DNA from: Mycobacterium spongiae
GTDB taxonomy: Bacteria > Actinomycetota > Actinomycetes > Mycobacteriales > Mycobacteriaceae
Direction: 5' to 3'
Length of the DNA stretch: 64,000 nt
Assembly (NCBI RefSeq): GCF_018278905.1
Contig: NZ_CP046600.1
Coordinates: 1,550,001 to 1,614,000 of the forward strand
Shown: piece after piece, positions 18,492-27,099 of the stretch
How the letters are laid out: the number at the start of each line of letters is the position of its first letter
Numbering within the stretch: position 1 is the stretch's first letter
The notes under the pieces: model-generated
What the model saw: the letters and a program-made list of their open reading frames with translations, nothing else
Databases searched by the model: none
Told to the model about the DNA's origin: nothing
Program-made: the position numbers and the translations under genes

Positions 18492-20201
18492 TCAGGTGAG
18501 GTGACGGTCTCGCCACCGCCGGAACCGGCTCGTTGGCACCTGAATGGCCCCCATCACGGCATTCATCGACGACGCGACGGATTTCTCGGGTGCCGTGGGC
18601 TTGGCGGCTGGCGGGGTGTCGCCTTCCCACCACGTTGGCTGCAACAGCGCCGATGTCACCGGAATCGCTGGCTCGATGCTGCGGCGCCCCCACCTGCACG
18701 CGCGATCGATGGCCGGCCCGGTGGGCGCCAGGTTCACCGGCGACAATGTCGGCTCGAATCGGACGAGGTGATCGGCGTAGGGCAGATTCCGCACCATCTG
18801 CAGCTGGATCGCCTGGGTGATCGGGACCAACCACAAGTGCCGGGGGTCCCAGTGGGGATGGAAGCAATCAAAAGCCAGATAACACGCGTTGCGGGTGCCA
18901 AGGCGCCCGTCGCGGACCCGTTCCCACGCCAATTCGACTGGGACGTTGCTTGCCGCGCCACCGTCGACCATCGCCGCGATGTCCTCTCTGGCGCAGAGCT
19001 CGTCGAGCAGGGGGATCATTCGCGGGTCGCTCGTTTCGTGGTGCAGCACGCCGGGGATGGCCGACGAGAACGAGGCAGCGTCAGCGACGTTGAAGTCGCG
19101 CGTCTCGTCGTGGTCGCTGATGACGATCGGTTTGACCACCCGCACATCGATGAAGGCAGCGACCTGCCACATGCGCGCTCCCACCCACGGACCCATGCCG
19201 ATGGGCAGAAACGGAAGCGACCGCAGCTTCAGCGCGGCCATTTCGGTCCGGCGGAACCGGGACGGCAGTGCTGCGTACGGCTGTCTTCGCACCCCGGCGA
19301 CGACGACATCGAGCGGGATTGCCAGATCTGACATTCGCAGGTGTTCGCCGTCGGCACGGCTGAGCAGGGTATGGGCGAATTGGTCGAAACGCAGCGCGAA
19401 CATGCCGGCCAGGCCGTGGCGGCGGCGGCGCCGTTCGGGGCCGAGGATGGCGCGGTAGGACACCGTCTTGGCCCAATCCATGTACTCGTCGATCGGCACC
19501 GGCAGGGCGCGGGCCACGAGGCTGCCGATGATCGATCCGAACGACGAGCTGACCATGTAGTCGGGAACCTGCCCGGCCTCGAGCAGCCGCTGCATACCGC
19601 CGATGTAGACGAAACCCGCACCACCGCCGCCGCCGAGGACGGTGACGAGCTTCTTGTAGCCGACCTCGGCGTCGAGTTCGGCGGGCGCAAAGTCATTTGC
19701 GTGGCGTTCGATGAGGACGCGCCGTTGATCGTCCTGGTCGTCGACGAGACTCGCCAGCACGTCTCTGGCCGCTCGCAGAGCTGTCGCCGGATCTGCTTCT
19801 TCGCGCAGCGGACCGTAGAGGGCGTCGGCGACCCTGGACCGCCACGGCGCGACCTGGGCGCCCAGCGAGATGTCGCCGCGTCCGCGGCTGCCGCCCGGGC
19901 CAGCGGCCCCCGGCTCGAAGTCGGCCAGTCTGGCGAAGTTGAGGATGTACCGCAATTTGCGCAGCTGTTCATCGCTCAACACGTCCGGATTGGACAGGTG
20001 ATGGCGGACCAGCCGGTTTTCCATCTTTTGCAGCAGCAGGGCCGGCTCGGCGGCCAGTAGCTCGGCAGCGCTGAGGGATGCACCGGGTTGCTGTGACTCG
20101 TCCTCGATCTCCTCGATCAGGTCCAGTGCCGCCGCGCGCCGCCCTAGGCGATCGAACATCCCGTCGGCGAAGGGGATCTGCATGAGGATCAACCCTCTCA
20201 C
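18492..20201 (-). CDS. patatin-like phospholipase
   Basis: The 569-residue protein has the patatin core in its middle: a glycine-rich oxyanion loop (LGGGGGAGFVYIGGM, about residues 189-203), the serine elbow YMVSSSFGSIIGS and the catalytic DGG in IAAMVDGGAASN. The elbow has Ser rather than Gly at the first position of GxSxG, as in several bacterial patatins. The long N-terminal helical region is as in the Rv3091 type (about 560 residues, recollection). It would hydrolyse acyl chains from phospholipids. No signal peptide is seen. ATG 20201 or the ATG at 20183 could be the start. An IS110 element sits directly upstream. Confidence 0.85.
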   Translation of the reverse strand: MRGLILMQIPFADGMFDRLGRRAAALDLIEEIEDESQQPGASLSAAELLAAEPALLLQKMENRLVRHHLSNPDVLSDEQLRKLRYILNFARLADFEPGAAGPGGSRGRGDISLGAQVAPWRSRVADALYGPLREEADPATALRAARDVLASLVDDQDDQRRVLIERHANDFAPAELDAEVGYKKLVTVLGGGGGAGFVYIGGMQRLLEAGQVPDYMVSSSFGSIIGSLVARALPVPIDEYMDWAKTVSYRAILGPERRRRRHGLAGMFALRFDQFAHTLLSRADGEHLRMSDLAIPLDVVVAGVRRQPYAALPSRFRRTEMAALKLRSLPFLPIGMGPWVGARMWQVAAFIDVRVVKPIVISDHDETRDFNVADAASFSSAIPGVLHHETSDPRMIPLLDELCAREDIAAMVDGGAASNVPVELAWERVRDGRLGTRNACYLAFDCFHPHWDPRHLWLVPITQAIQLQMVRNLPYADHLVRFEPTLSPVNLAPTGPAIDRACRWGRRSIEPAIPVTSALLQPTWWEGDTPPAAKPTAPEKSVASSMNAVMGAIQVPTSRFRRWRDRHLT

Positions 20202-20256
20202 GTCGCCTGTGCTTGCCCTGGACCGGAAGGACTAGACATCCCAGGGTTTTAAGGTG

Positions 20257-21468
20257 TCAAGCGGCAGTTGGGGTGCGGTGTGCCCAGGCGGTGTGTTCGT
20301 TGTATCGGGTGTGGTGTCGTAGGCAGCCGTGCAGGATGGCGACGAGACGGTTGGCTAGGGCGCGTAAGGCTTGGTGGTGGGTGTCGCCGGCGCCGCGGTG
20401 TTGGTCGTAGAACGCGCGGGCGCCGGGGCTGGCCACCAGGGCGCAGAAGGCCCATTGGTCGATGGCGTCGTAGAGACGGCGGTTGCGTGCGTGGCGGGCC
20501 AGCACGGCGCGTTTCTTGCCCGACGCGACAGTCAAAGGTGAGGTTCCGGCGTAGTTTTTGCGAGACTTGGCATCGGTGTAGCGATTCGGGTCGTCCCCGA
20601 ACTCACCGAGCACCCGGGCGCCGAGTACAGCGCCGAGTCCTGGCAGGGAGAGGTAGATGTCGGCGTCCGGGTGTGTCTCAAAATGGTCGGCGAGGCTGGC
20701 CTCGAGCTCGTTAATCTGGCGGTTGAGCTCTGCGATGATGCTGACCGCGGCGCGGGTGCTGGCCGCGAACGCGGCGCTGACCGCTGCGGGTGCCGATAGC
20801 TGCTCGGTGCGCAGCGCGGCGAGGATTTCGCGGGCGCGGGCGGCGATATAGCGCTGGCGCCCGCCGCGTTTGAGCGCAGACTGGATCGCTGGCAGGCTCA
20901 GCCGGGTGGCCTGTTCTGGGGTAGGGGCGCGCCTGAGCACCTCCAGGGTGTCGCCGTGGGCGAGGTCCTCGAAAGCCGCCAGTGCGCTCGGGTAGTACTC
21001 CCGCAACGTGCTGCGCAGCGCGTTGGTGTGGCGGGTGCGTGCCCAAATCAGGTTCTGATGTGCGCGGGCCAGAACTTTGATGGCTTCAGCGGTGGAGCTG
21101 TCGCCGGCGAGCGAGCGATGGTTGTGTCGATCAGTGCGCACCAAGTCAGCCAGCAGTTTGGCATCGCTGGCATCGGATTTGGCTCCCGAGACGTGGTGGC
21201 GATCGCGGTAGCGGGCCACCGCCAGGGGATTGATCGCAAACACCTGATAGCCGGCCGCCGCCAGGGCGCCCACCCACAAGCCCCGGTCGGTTTCGATGCC
21301 GATCACCACCTGACCTGGCTCCTCGGCGTGCGCCGCGATCAGCTCGTGGAGCTGGCGAACGCCGGTCAGGCCTTCAGAGAGCCGCCGTGACGCCAACCGC
21401 GTACCGGCCTGGTCCATCACATGCACGTCGTGATGGTCTTCGGCCCAGTCGTCTCCGATGAAAATCAC
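20257..21468 (-). CDS. IS110 family transposase (DEDD recombinase)
   Basis: The 403-residue protein starts at GTG 21468, preceded by a strong AGGAGG. The RuvC-like N-terminal domain gives the DEDD residues: FIGDDWAEDHH, VIGIETDRG and GAKSDASDAKLLADL. The C-terminal transposase domain has LSLPGLGAVLGARVLGEFGD followed by NYAGTSPLTVASGKK, with the conserved serine. It looks intact and likely active. Family members use a bridge RNA from the element's noncoding end to pair donor and target DNA. It is oriented the same way as the downstream patatin gene and could drive or interrupt its transcription. Confidence 0.93.
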   Translation of the reverse strand: MIFIGDDWAEDHHDVHVMDQAGTRLASRRLSEGLTGVRQLHELIAAHAEEPGQVVIGIETDRGLWVGALAAAGYQVFAINPLAVARYRDRHHVSGAKSDASDAKLLADLVRTDRHNHRSLAGDSSTAEAIKVLARAHQNLIWARTRHTNALRSTLREYYPSALAAFEDLAHGDTLEVLRRAPTPEQATRLSLPAIQSALKRGGRQRYIAARAREILAALRTEQLSAPAAVSAAFAASTRAAVSIIAELNRQINELEASLADHFETHPDADIYLSLPGLGAVLGARVLGEFGDDPNRYTDAKSRKNYAGTSPLTVASGKKRAVLARHARNRRLYDAIDQWAFCALVASPGARAFYDQHRGAGDTHHQALRALANRLVAILHGCLRHHTRYNEHTAWAHRTPTAA

Positions 21469-21610
21469 CCGATGTCCTCCTCCGATTTCCGGTTGTGGGA
21501 TGAGCCGAGGGCGCCCGGGCGGCAACCTAATGGATCAGTGCTCCACACCGGCACGACATCCCATCAGCGCTACGGGCAACCCCACCATCCGACCGGGGCA
21601 CGATCTAGTC
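21469..21610 (-). ncRNA. candidate bridge-RNA region of the IS110 element
   Basis: This noncoding stretch lies upstream of the transposase start, where IS110-group elements encode their bridge RNA. Pairing segments are visible: TGGGATG (21496-21502) can pair with CATCCCA (21557-21563), and CGCCCGGGCG (21512-21521) is a perfect palindrome inside that loop. The boundary and the guide loops cannot be defined without a structural alignment. Confidence 0.4.
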
Positions 21611-21736
21611 GTAGAAGTCCACACTCGCTTCAGGCTGCAGAAGTGCTCACCGGCCGGTGGCTCTCAGACCAGCCTCTCCCAACCGAACCCTTACCGATGG
21701 AAGCCCCGCCGATCCATTCCCATTAGGCTGCGGGCC

Positions 21737-22174
21737 ATGCCCATCGATCGTGCCGCCTTGGTTGCGGGCAGCATCCGATTCGCCTCAGGCCTTTCGTTCC
21801 TCGCCGACCCGGTCCGGGCCAATCGGCTCTGGGGCGGAGATCCTGACGAGTCGTCAGCGACAGCGCGACTGCTATTGCGATCCATGGGCTACCGCGACGC
21901 CCTCATCGGCGGGCTCCTGGCGACGGCGGCGTTGCGGGGTAAGAACACCCGAGGCTGGTTTCTTGCGTCTGCCGGCGCCGACGCTGCGGATCTGCTCGGC
22001 GGGCTCAGCGTTCACCACGAAATGAAGCGTTTCCAGGCGCTCGTCGGCCTCGGCGGCGCCGTCGCCGGTATCGGTGTGGGCGTGTGGGGCGCGGTGCGGC
22101 GCAGCGAGTTCGCGGGCAGTCACGCGAATGACGTTCAGAGTCAGGAGCTTATGTGCGGATTGACTTCCAGGTAG
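21737..22174 (+). CDS. small hypothetical membrane protein (DUF4267-like)
   Basis: From ATG 21737 the product has 145 residues. It begins MPIDRAALVAGSIRFASGLS and contains SMGYRDALIGGLLATAALRG and VGLGGAVAGIGVGVWGAVRR, with three or four hydrophobic segments. It resembles small membrane proteins often placed beside hydrolases, but the DUF assignment is a guess from pattern. Longer frames upstream run into the IS110 noncoding end and are rejected. It overlaps the esterase gene by 22 bases, so the two are translationally coupled. Confidence 0.65.
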   Translation: MPIDRAALVAGSIRFASGLSFLADPVRANRLWGGDPDESSATARLLLRSMGYRDALIGGLLATAALRGKNTRGWFLASAGADAADLLGGLSVHHEMKRFQALVGLGGAVAGIGVGVWGAVRRSEFAGSHANDVQSQELMCGLTSR

Positions 22175-23106
22175 CAGCGGAACTCGCCACGTTGCGGGGT
22201 GACCCCCCCGCGGAGCTTCCTCGGGTCGGTGACGTGGCAACCCGACGGCTGAACTCGCGTCACATGCTCGAGGAGTTGTGGGCGCCGCCGCCCGCGGCCG
22301 ATGGGGTTGAGATCGAGAAGTTCGCGCTGACAACGGCCGACGGCGCCACCTTGCCGGCATACTGGTATCGGCGTGCCGGGTCCACGCAGCCGGGTAGCGC
22401 GGCGCTCTATGTGCATGGCGGCGGCATGATTTGCGGCCTCTCTGTCCTGAGTAGGCTGTACGACTGGCTGGTGCGCGGCTATGTTGCCGCCTCGGGGGTG
22501 CCGATGCTGGTGGTGGACTACCGTGTGGCGCCGGAGTTTCCCGATCCGATTCCCTTTCAGGACTGCTGCGCCGGTTTGCTGTGGCTAGCCGAGCATGCCG
22601 AAGCGCTGGGAGTCGATCCCGATCGCCTGGCAGTGATGGGTGACAGCGCCGGCGGGGGCCTGGCAGCGGGTCTGTGTATGTGGGCCCGTGATCGTGGCGG
22701 TCCGTCGATCGCCGCTCAGTTGCTGGTCTATCCGATGCTTGACGACCGCCCGCCGGTGCGTGACCCGGAGGTGGCGCCCTTCTTGACATGGACGTACGAC
22801 GACAACGTCACCGGCTGGACCGCGCTACTAGGTGAGCGTGTCGGTTCAGACGACGTCTCGCCTTACGCCGCACCAGCCCGTGCGACGGATCTGGCCGGCA
22901 TGCCGCCGACTTATATCGACGTGGGCGACCTCGACATCTTTCGCGACGAAGACCTCATGTTCGCCCACCGGCTGGCGGTCGCCGGCACCCCCACCGAAAT
23001 GCATCTGCACCCCGGATGTCCGCATGCTTTCGATGCGATGGCTGCCACTGCCGACGTGTCGCGGCGCGCTATCGCCGATCGGGTCCGCCGACTGCGCGCG
23101 CTGTAG
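22153..23106 (+). CDS. alpha/beta hydrolase, hormone-sensitive-lipase family esterase
   Basis: The 317-residue protein has the complete HSL-family catalytic set: oxyanion motif YVHGGGMICG (about residue 87), nucleophile elbow MGDSAGGGLA (about residue 159), acid in YIDVGDLDIFRDED and catalytic histidine in PGCPHAFD. It should hydrolyse short- or medium-chain carboxylic esters. No signal peptide is seen. The GTG at 22153 overlaps the upstream gene. The LLM oxidoreductase follows after 45 bases in the same direction, so the three genes probably form one operon. Confidence 0.87.
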   Translation: MRIDFQVAAELATLRGDPPAELPRVGDVATRRLNSRHMLEELWAPPPAADGVEIEKFALTTADGATLPAYWYRRAGSTQPGSAALYVHGGGMICGLSVLSRLYDWLVRGYVAASGVPMLVVDYRVAPEFPDPIPFQDCCAGLLWLAEHAEALGVDPDRLAVMGDSAGGGLAAGLCMWARDRGGPSIAAQLLVYPMLDDRPPVRDPEVAPFLTWTYDDNVTGWTALLGERVGSDDVSPYAAPARATDLAGMPPTYIDVGDLDIFRDEDLMFAHRLAVAGTPTEMHLHPGCPHAFDAMAATADVSRRAIADRVRRLRAL

Positions 23107-23151
23107 TCGCGATAGTCAGCGCATGCGATGGATCAGGCGAAAGGAGCAAGA

Positions 23152-23976
23152 ATGCATTTCGGTGTCCTGACGTCTGTGACCGACCAGGGGATTGGTCCAG
23201 TGGAGCTGGGTGTGGCACTGGAAGAACGCGGGTTTGAATCGGTCTTCCTCGCCGAGCACACGCACATCCCGGTAGAGCACGTGAGCTCCTACCCGGGTGG
23301 CGGCCCAATCCCGGATAGGTATTACCGCTCACTCGATCCGTTCGTGGCGTTGACGGCGGCGGCGGTCGCGACGCAGAGGCTCGTCGTGGGCACCGGCATC
23401 GCTCTCATCCCGGAGCGGGATCCCATTATCACCGCGAAGGAGGTTGCGTCACTGGATCTGTTGTCCCAGGGACGGTTTCGCTTCGGTGTCGGCGTTGGGT
23501 GGCTCCGCGAGGAAGTCGCCAATCATGGTGTCGATCCCGCGGTGCGCGGGCGTGTGGCAGACGAGCGGCTGCGCGCGATGATTGAGATCTGGACTCAGGA
23601 AAAGCCGGCATTCCATGGGCAATTCGCCGATTTCGACCCGATCTATTGCTGGCCCAAGCCGATGACGACGCCGTATCCGCCGCTCTATGTGGGTGGGGGA
23701 CCGGCGAGCTTTCGGCGCATTGCCCGGCTGAAGGCCGGGTGGATCGCGATCAGCCCATCACCGGAGTTATTGGCGGGTCCGCTGGAGGAGCTGCGCGCCA
23801 TTGCCGGCGACGTTCCGGTGACTGTGTGTCAGTGGGGCGAAGCCACGGCGAAAGTACTCGAGGGATACCTGCCGCTGGGGGTGGAGCGGGTATTACTGGA
23901 GTTGCCGACCGAACCGCGCGACCAGACGCTTCGGTACCTCGATCGCCTGGCCGCCGAGGTCGCGCTATCAGGCTAG
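23152..23976 (+). CDS. LLM-class F420-dependent oxidoreductase
   Basis: The protein has 274 residues from ATG 23152, which has AAGGAG seven bases upstream; an ATG eight codons earlier is weaker. It is a TIM-barrel luciferase-like protein: MHFGVLTSVTDQGIGPVELG, FLAEHTHIPVEH, VGTGIALIPERDPIITAKEV, SQGRFRFGVGVGWLREE and PPLYVGGGP. Mycobacterial members of this subgroup use coenzyme F420. The substrate is unknown. Its stop overlaps the convergent histidine kinase gene by 9 bases. Confidence 0.88.
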   Translation: MHFGVLTSVTDQGIGPVELGVALEERGFESVFLAEHTHIPVEHVSSYPGGGPIPDRYYRSLDPFVALTAAAVATQRLVVGTGIALIPERDPIITAKEVASLDLLSQGRFRFGVGVGWLREEVANHGVDPAVRGRVADERLRAMIEIWTQEKPAFHGQFADFDPIYCWPKPMTTPYPPLYVGGGPASFRRIARLKAGWIAISPSPELLAGPLEELRAIAGDVPVTVCQWGEATAKVLEGYLPLGVERVLLELPTEPRDQTLRYLDRLAAEVALSG

Positions 23977-25092
23977 CGGCACGCTAAAGGTGAAGGTAGT
24001 GCCCGTCCCGATGCCGCGGCTGCTGGCGGCGATGTGGCCACCGTGGGCTTCCACCAACGCCTTGGCGATCGCCAGGCCGATGCCCGCACCCCCGTGCTGA
24101 CGGTCTCGCGCGGTGTCGACCCGGTAGAAGCGCTCAAACAGGTGCGCAAGCTGGTCGGCGGGCACACCTTCGCCGCTGTCGGTGACAGTCAACGTGAGTT
24201 CACGGTGATGGACGTGGGCCGCGACGTCGACGCTCCCACCGGTCGGTGTGTAGCGCAGCGCATTGTCCAGCAGGTTTGCCAGTACTTGCCCAATTCGGTG
24301 GGGATCGGCCCACATCGGGGGTAGGTCGTCGCCGACATCGGCGCGAAGCGCGACACCTTTGTCGGCGAACCGGCTTTCGGCGGCCGCCAACGCGGCTCCG
24401 ACCAGATCTTTCGGGGCTACCCAGGTGGGTGTGACGCTTCCCGGGTTCTCCTCGGCTTGGGAGAGTGCGGCGAAATCGGCGGACAGTCGAACTAGTCGTT
24501 GTGACTGATCGTGCAATACAGCAATGCTCTCCGCGTTCAGTGTCCTGACGCCGTCTTGCAAGGCCTCAGTGTACGCCTCGAGGACCGACACCGGCGTCCT
24601 GATTTCGTGGGCGAGGTCGCTGAACAACCTGCGACGCGTCTGCTCTACCGATTCCAGTTTGGTCGCCATCTGGTTGAACGCAGTTGCCAGGGCGGCGAAG
24701 TCGTCGCCGAGGTGCGGTGTCTCAACACGGTGGTCGTAGCGTCCGGTGGCGACCGCGGCTGCCGCGGACGCCAGGTCGGTGACCGAACGGCCCAGCCTGC
24801 GACTGAGGTACCAACTCACGACCAGTGCCGTCACCAGGGCAACCGCCACCGCCACCGCCGAGATAAACGCGCCGTATTCATAAGCTTCCTCGACGAGGTG
24901 CTGCTGGTGGGATCCGGCGGTCACTCCGGCGCGACGCAGGTGCTCACGGAACAGCGGCGGCCCGGCCACTGCGGCGACGATGGCGGCCGCGGAGGTGCCG
25001 ACGACCATCACCATGATTTGGGCGAGCAGCAATCGAACACCGAAGCCGCTGCGGCGCCTGCCGCGGCTAGGGGAGTCGTCCGACTCGGTCAT
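23968..25092 (-). CDS. two-component sensor histidine kinase
   Basis: From ATG 25092 the protein has 374 residues. Two transmembrane segments (about residues 19-45 and 75-95) bracket a short extracytoplasmic sensor of about 30 residues. A HAMP domain follows (YLSRRLGRSVTDLASAAAAV), then HisKA with the phospho-acceptor in FSDLAHEIRTPVSVLEAY, and HATPase_c with N box LANLLDNALRYTP, G1 box DSGEGVP and G2 box GAGIGLAIA. The very small sensor loop suggests membrane or intramembrane sensing. Its start overlaps the response regulator stop by four bases (ATGA). Confidence 0.92.
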   Translation of the reverse strand: MTESDDSPSRGRRRSGFGVRLLLAQIMVMVVGTSAAAIVAAVAGPPLFREHLRRAGVTAGSHQQHLVEEAYEYGAFISAVAVAVALVTALVVSWYLSRRLGRSVTDLASAAAAVATGRYDHRVETPHLGDDFAALATAFNQMATKLESVEQTRRRLFSDLAHEIRTPVSVLEAYTEALQDGVRTLNAESIAVLHDQSQRLVRLSADFAALSQAEENPGSVTPTWVAPKDLVGAALAAAESRFADKGVALRADVGDDLPPMWADPHRIGQVLANLLDNALRYTPTGGSVDVAAHVHHRELTLTVTDSGEGVPADQLAHLFERFYRVDTARDRQHGGAGIGLAIAKALVEAHGGHIAASSRGIGTGTTFTFSVPLA

Positions 25093-25832
25093 CGTCCGGT
25101 GCCCATCCGGTAGCCGACCCCACGGACGGTGACCACGTAGCGAGGCTTTCCCGCGTCGTCGCCGAGCTTGCGGCGCAAATTTCCGACGTGAACGTCGACG
25201 AGGTGCTCGTCGCCTACCCACTGCTCGTCCCACACGGTCTCGATCAGTTGCCGGCGGCTCAACACCACCCCGGGTCGGGCTGATAGGGCCGCCAGCAGGT
25301 CGAACTCGGTGCGGGTCAACAGGATCGGCAGATCGTGGATGAACACCTGCCGTCCCAGCACATCAATCCGCATTGCCCCGAACACGCGTGCGGGAGCATC
25401 CTCGGTGGCGCCGGCGCCACTTGGCGTTCTCGGCCGGCGCAGCATCGCTTGGATGCGTGCCAATAGCTCTCGAGGGCTAAAGGGTTTGGTCAGGTAGTCG
25501 TCCGCGCCGATGGACAACCCAACGATGGTGTCAGTTTCGGTGTCCCGCGCCGTCAGCATCACCACGTACGCGTCGGAAAACGTGCGTAGCTGGCGGCACA
25601 CCTCCAGCCCGTCGATGCCCGGCAAGGCAAGGTCCAGCACGACGACGTCAGGGTCGTACTCGCGAGCCATGGCCAGCGCGTCCGGCCCGTTGTGGGCGAC
25701 ACGGACCTCGTAATGCTCCCGCTCGAGGTAGCTGGCGATGATGCCGGTCAACACCACCTCGTCGTCGACAATCAGCGCTCGACAAACCGCCGCGTGGTCC
25801 GATGAAGCTTCCGGCCTGGGGTCCATCGCCAT
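25089..25832 (-). CDS. OmpR/PhoB family response regulator
   Basis: The 247-residue protein has a receiver domain (RALIVDDEVVLTGIIASYLE; phospho-acceptor Asp in DVVVLDLALPGIDG; Thr/Lys switch in MLTARD and YLTKPFSPRELL). The C-terminal winged helix has LTRTEFDLLAALSARPGVVL, VDVHVGNLRRKLGDD and TVRGVGYRMG. It pairs with the downstream sensor kinase by gene overlap. It is divergent from the cysK2-MFS operon across about 150 bases, which may be a target. I do not assign it to a named mycobacterial system. Confidence 0.92.
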   Translation of the reverse strand: MAMDPRPEASSDHAAVCRALIVDDEVVLTGIIASYLEREHYEVRVAHNGPDALAMAREYDPDVVVLDLALPGIDGLEVCRQLRTFSDAYVVMLTARDTETDTIVGLSIGADDYLTKPFSPRELLARIQAMLRRPRTPSGAGATEDAPARVFGAMRIDVLGRQVFIHDLPILLTRTEFDLLAALSARPGVVLSRRQLIETVWDEQWVGDEHLVDVHVGNLRRKLGDDAGKPRYVVTVRGVGYRMGTGR

Positions 25833-25980
25833 ATAGTGCCTGACCGCGAATTCGAGCGTGACACGAACGTCTTGATGGGTTCTTTACCCAAGCTATAGCG
25901 ATTCACCAAGGGCCAGTGGGCACCGTGGGGATGTGCAACGGTACCCACCGAATGAACCCGACGCTGCAGCCGCCGCCGGC

Positions 25981-27099
25981 ATGGCAGTGTCGACTCCGGT
26001 TGTCCACCGGCACACGTCCGGCCGGTATCGGTCGGCGCAACGCGGCTTCCGTGGCGCGCCCCCTGGCGCGTCGATGGTCGGCCACACACCGGTGGTGTGG
26101 GTATCGGCACCGCTGAGCGCAACCAACCGTGGTTTCTGGGCCAAGCTGGAGGGATGCAACCCCGGGGGTATGAAAGACCGTCCAGCGGTGCATATGGTCG
26201 AGCGTGGTCGGGCCCGCGGCGATTTGCAGCCTGGCGCCCGAATCGTGGAATCGACAAGTGGCACCTTGGGATTGGGTCTTGCCCTGGCCGGAAGCGTGTA
26301 CCGGCATCCGGTCACCGTGGTAACCGATCCCGGAATGGAGCTGATCATCCATCGGATGCTGGCCGCATACGGCGTCGATGTTGACGTGGTCACCGAGCCC
26401 CATCCGATCGGTGGTTGGCAGCAGGCGCGTTGCGATCGAGTGGCCGCGCTCCTGGCCGCCGAGGCTGGCGCCTGGTGCCCCGATCAATACAACAACCCGG
26501 ACAACGTTGATGCCTACCGGTCGTTGGCTCGCGAGCTGATCGCCCAGCTGGGGGAGGTCGACGTCGTCGTGTGCTCGGTGGGAACTGGCGGTCATTCAGC
26601 GGGCATCGCCCGAGCGCTGCGTCGATCAAATCCTGAAGTGGAGCTGATCGGCGTGGATACGATCGGTTCCACCATCTTCGGGCAGCCACCGAGCGCTCGC
26701 CTGATGCGTGGATTGGGGTCGAGCATCTACCCCGGCAATGTCGACTACGCAGCCTTCAACGAGGTGCACTGGGTCGCACCGCACGAGGCGGTGTGGGCGT
26801 GCCGCGCTCTGGCCGCCACCCACTACGCCACCGGCGGGTGGAGTGTGGGCGCGGTCAGCCTGGTTGCCGGGTGGGCAGCAAACACCTATCCGCGCGGCAC
26901 GTCGATTGTCGCGGTGTTTCCCGACGGACCACAGCGGTACTTCGACACGATCTACAACGACGAGTACTGCCGCGACCACAACCTGCTGGATCGCGGTCAG
27001 CCGATCGAGCCAGACCTCATCGCCCAGCCCAGGGATCACGTGGTGCAGTCCTGGACGCGGACCAGGACGGTGGTGGATCCTGCCAAGGCGGCCACGTGA
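25981..27099 (+). CDS. cysK2: CysK2-type S-sulfocysteine/cysteine synthase
   Basis: The 372-residue product is a PLP fold-type II enzyme. The cofactor lysine is in [15 protein letters not shown]. The phosphate-binding loop is [14 protein letters not shown] and the asparagine/substrate loop [13 protein letters not shown]. Its pattern, and the next-door MFS gene, match Rv0848-Rv0849 as I recall them; CysK2 makes S-sulfocysteine from O-phosphoserine and thiosulfate. ATG 25981 gives the family length, but a GTG at 25933 is possible and no strong RBS decides it. The stop overlaps the MFS start by four bases. Confidence 0.8.
   Translation: MAVSTPVVHRHTSGRYRSAQRGFRGAPPGASMVGHTPVVWVSAPLSATNRGFWAKLEGCNPGGMKDRPAVHMVERGRARGDLQPGARIVESTSGTLGLGLALAGSVYRHPVTVVTDPGMELIIHRMLAAYGVDVDVVTEPHPIGGWQQARCDRVAALLAAEAGAWCPDQYNNPDNVDAYRSLARELIAQLGEVDVVVCSVGTGGHSAGIARALRRSNPEVELIGVDTIGSTIFGQPPSARLMRGLGSSIYPGNVDYAAFNEVHWVAPHEAVWACRALAATHYATGGWSVGAVSLVAGWAANTYPRGTSIVAVFPDGPQRYFDTIYNDEYCRDHNLLDRGQPIEPDLIAQPRDHVVQSWTRTRTVVDPAKAAT

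Larger units (their letters stand above)
20220..21610 (-). mobile_element. IS110-family insertion sequence (ends approximate)
   Basis: One DEDD transposase gene fills the element. IS110 elements lack terminal inverted repeats, so the ends cannot be fixed by eye. GACATCCCA occurs at 20235-20243 and again at 21555-21563, flanking the transposase on both sides, and may mark the core or donor sites. A structured noncoding stretch follows the 5' end of the gene (21469 to about 21600). The right end must lie between the patatin start and 20256. Confidence 0.7.

Noticed and set aside
21458..21736. Upstream extension of the small membrane protein gene
   Set aside because: It runs through the IS110 noncoding end and lacks coding character; ATG 21737 starts the conserved part.
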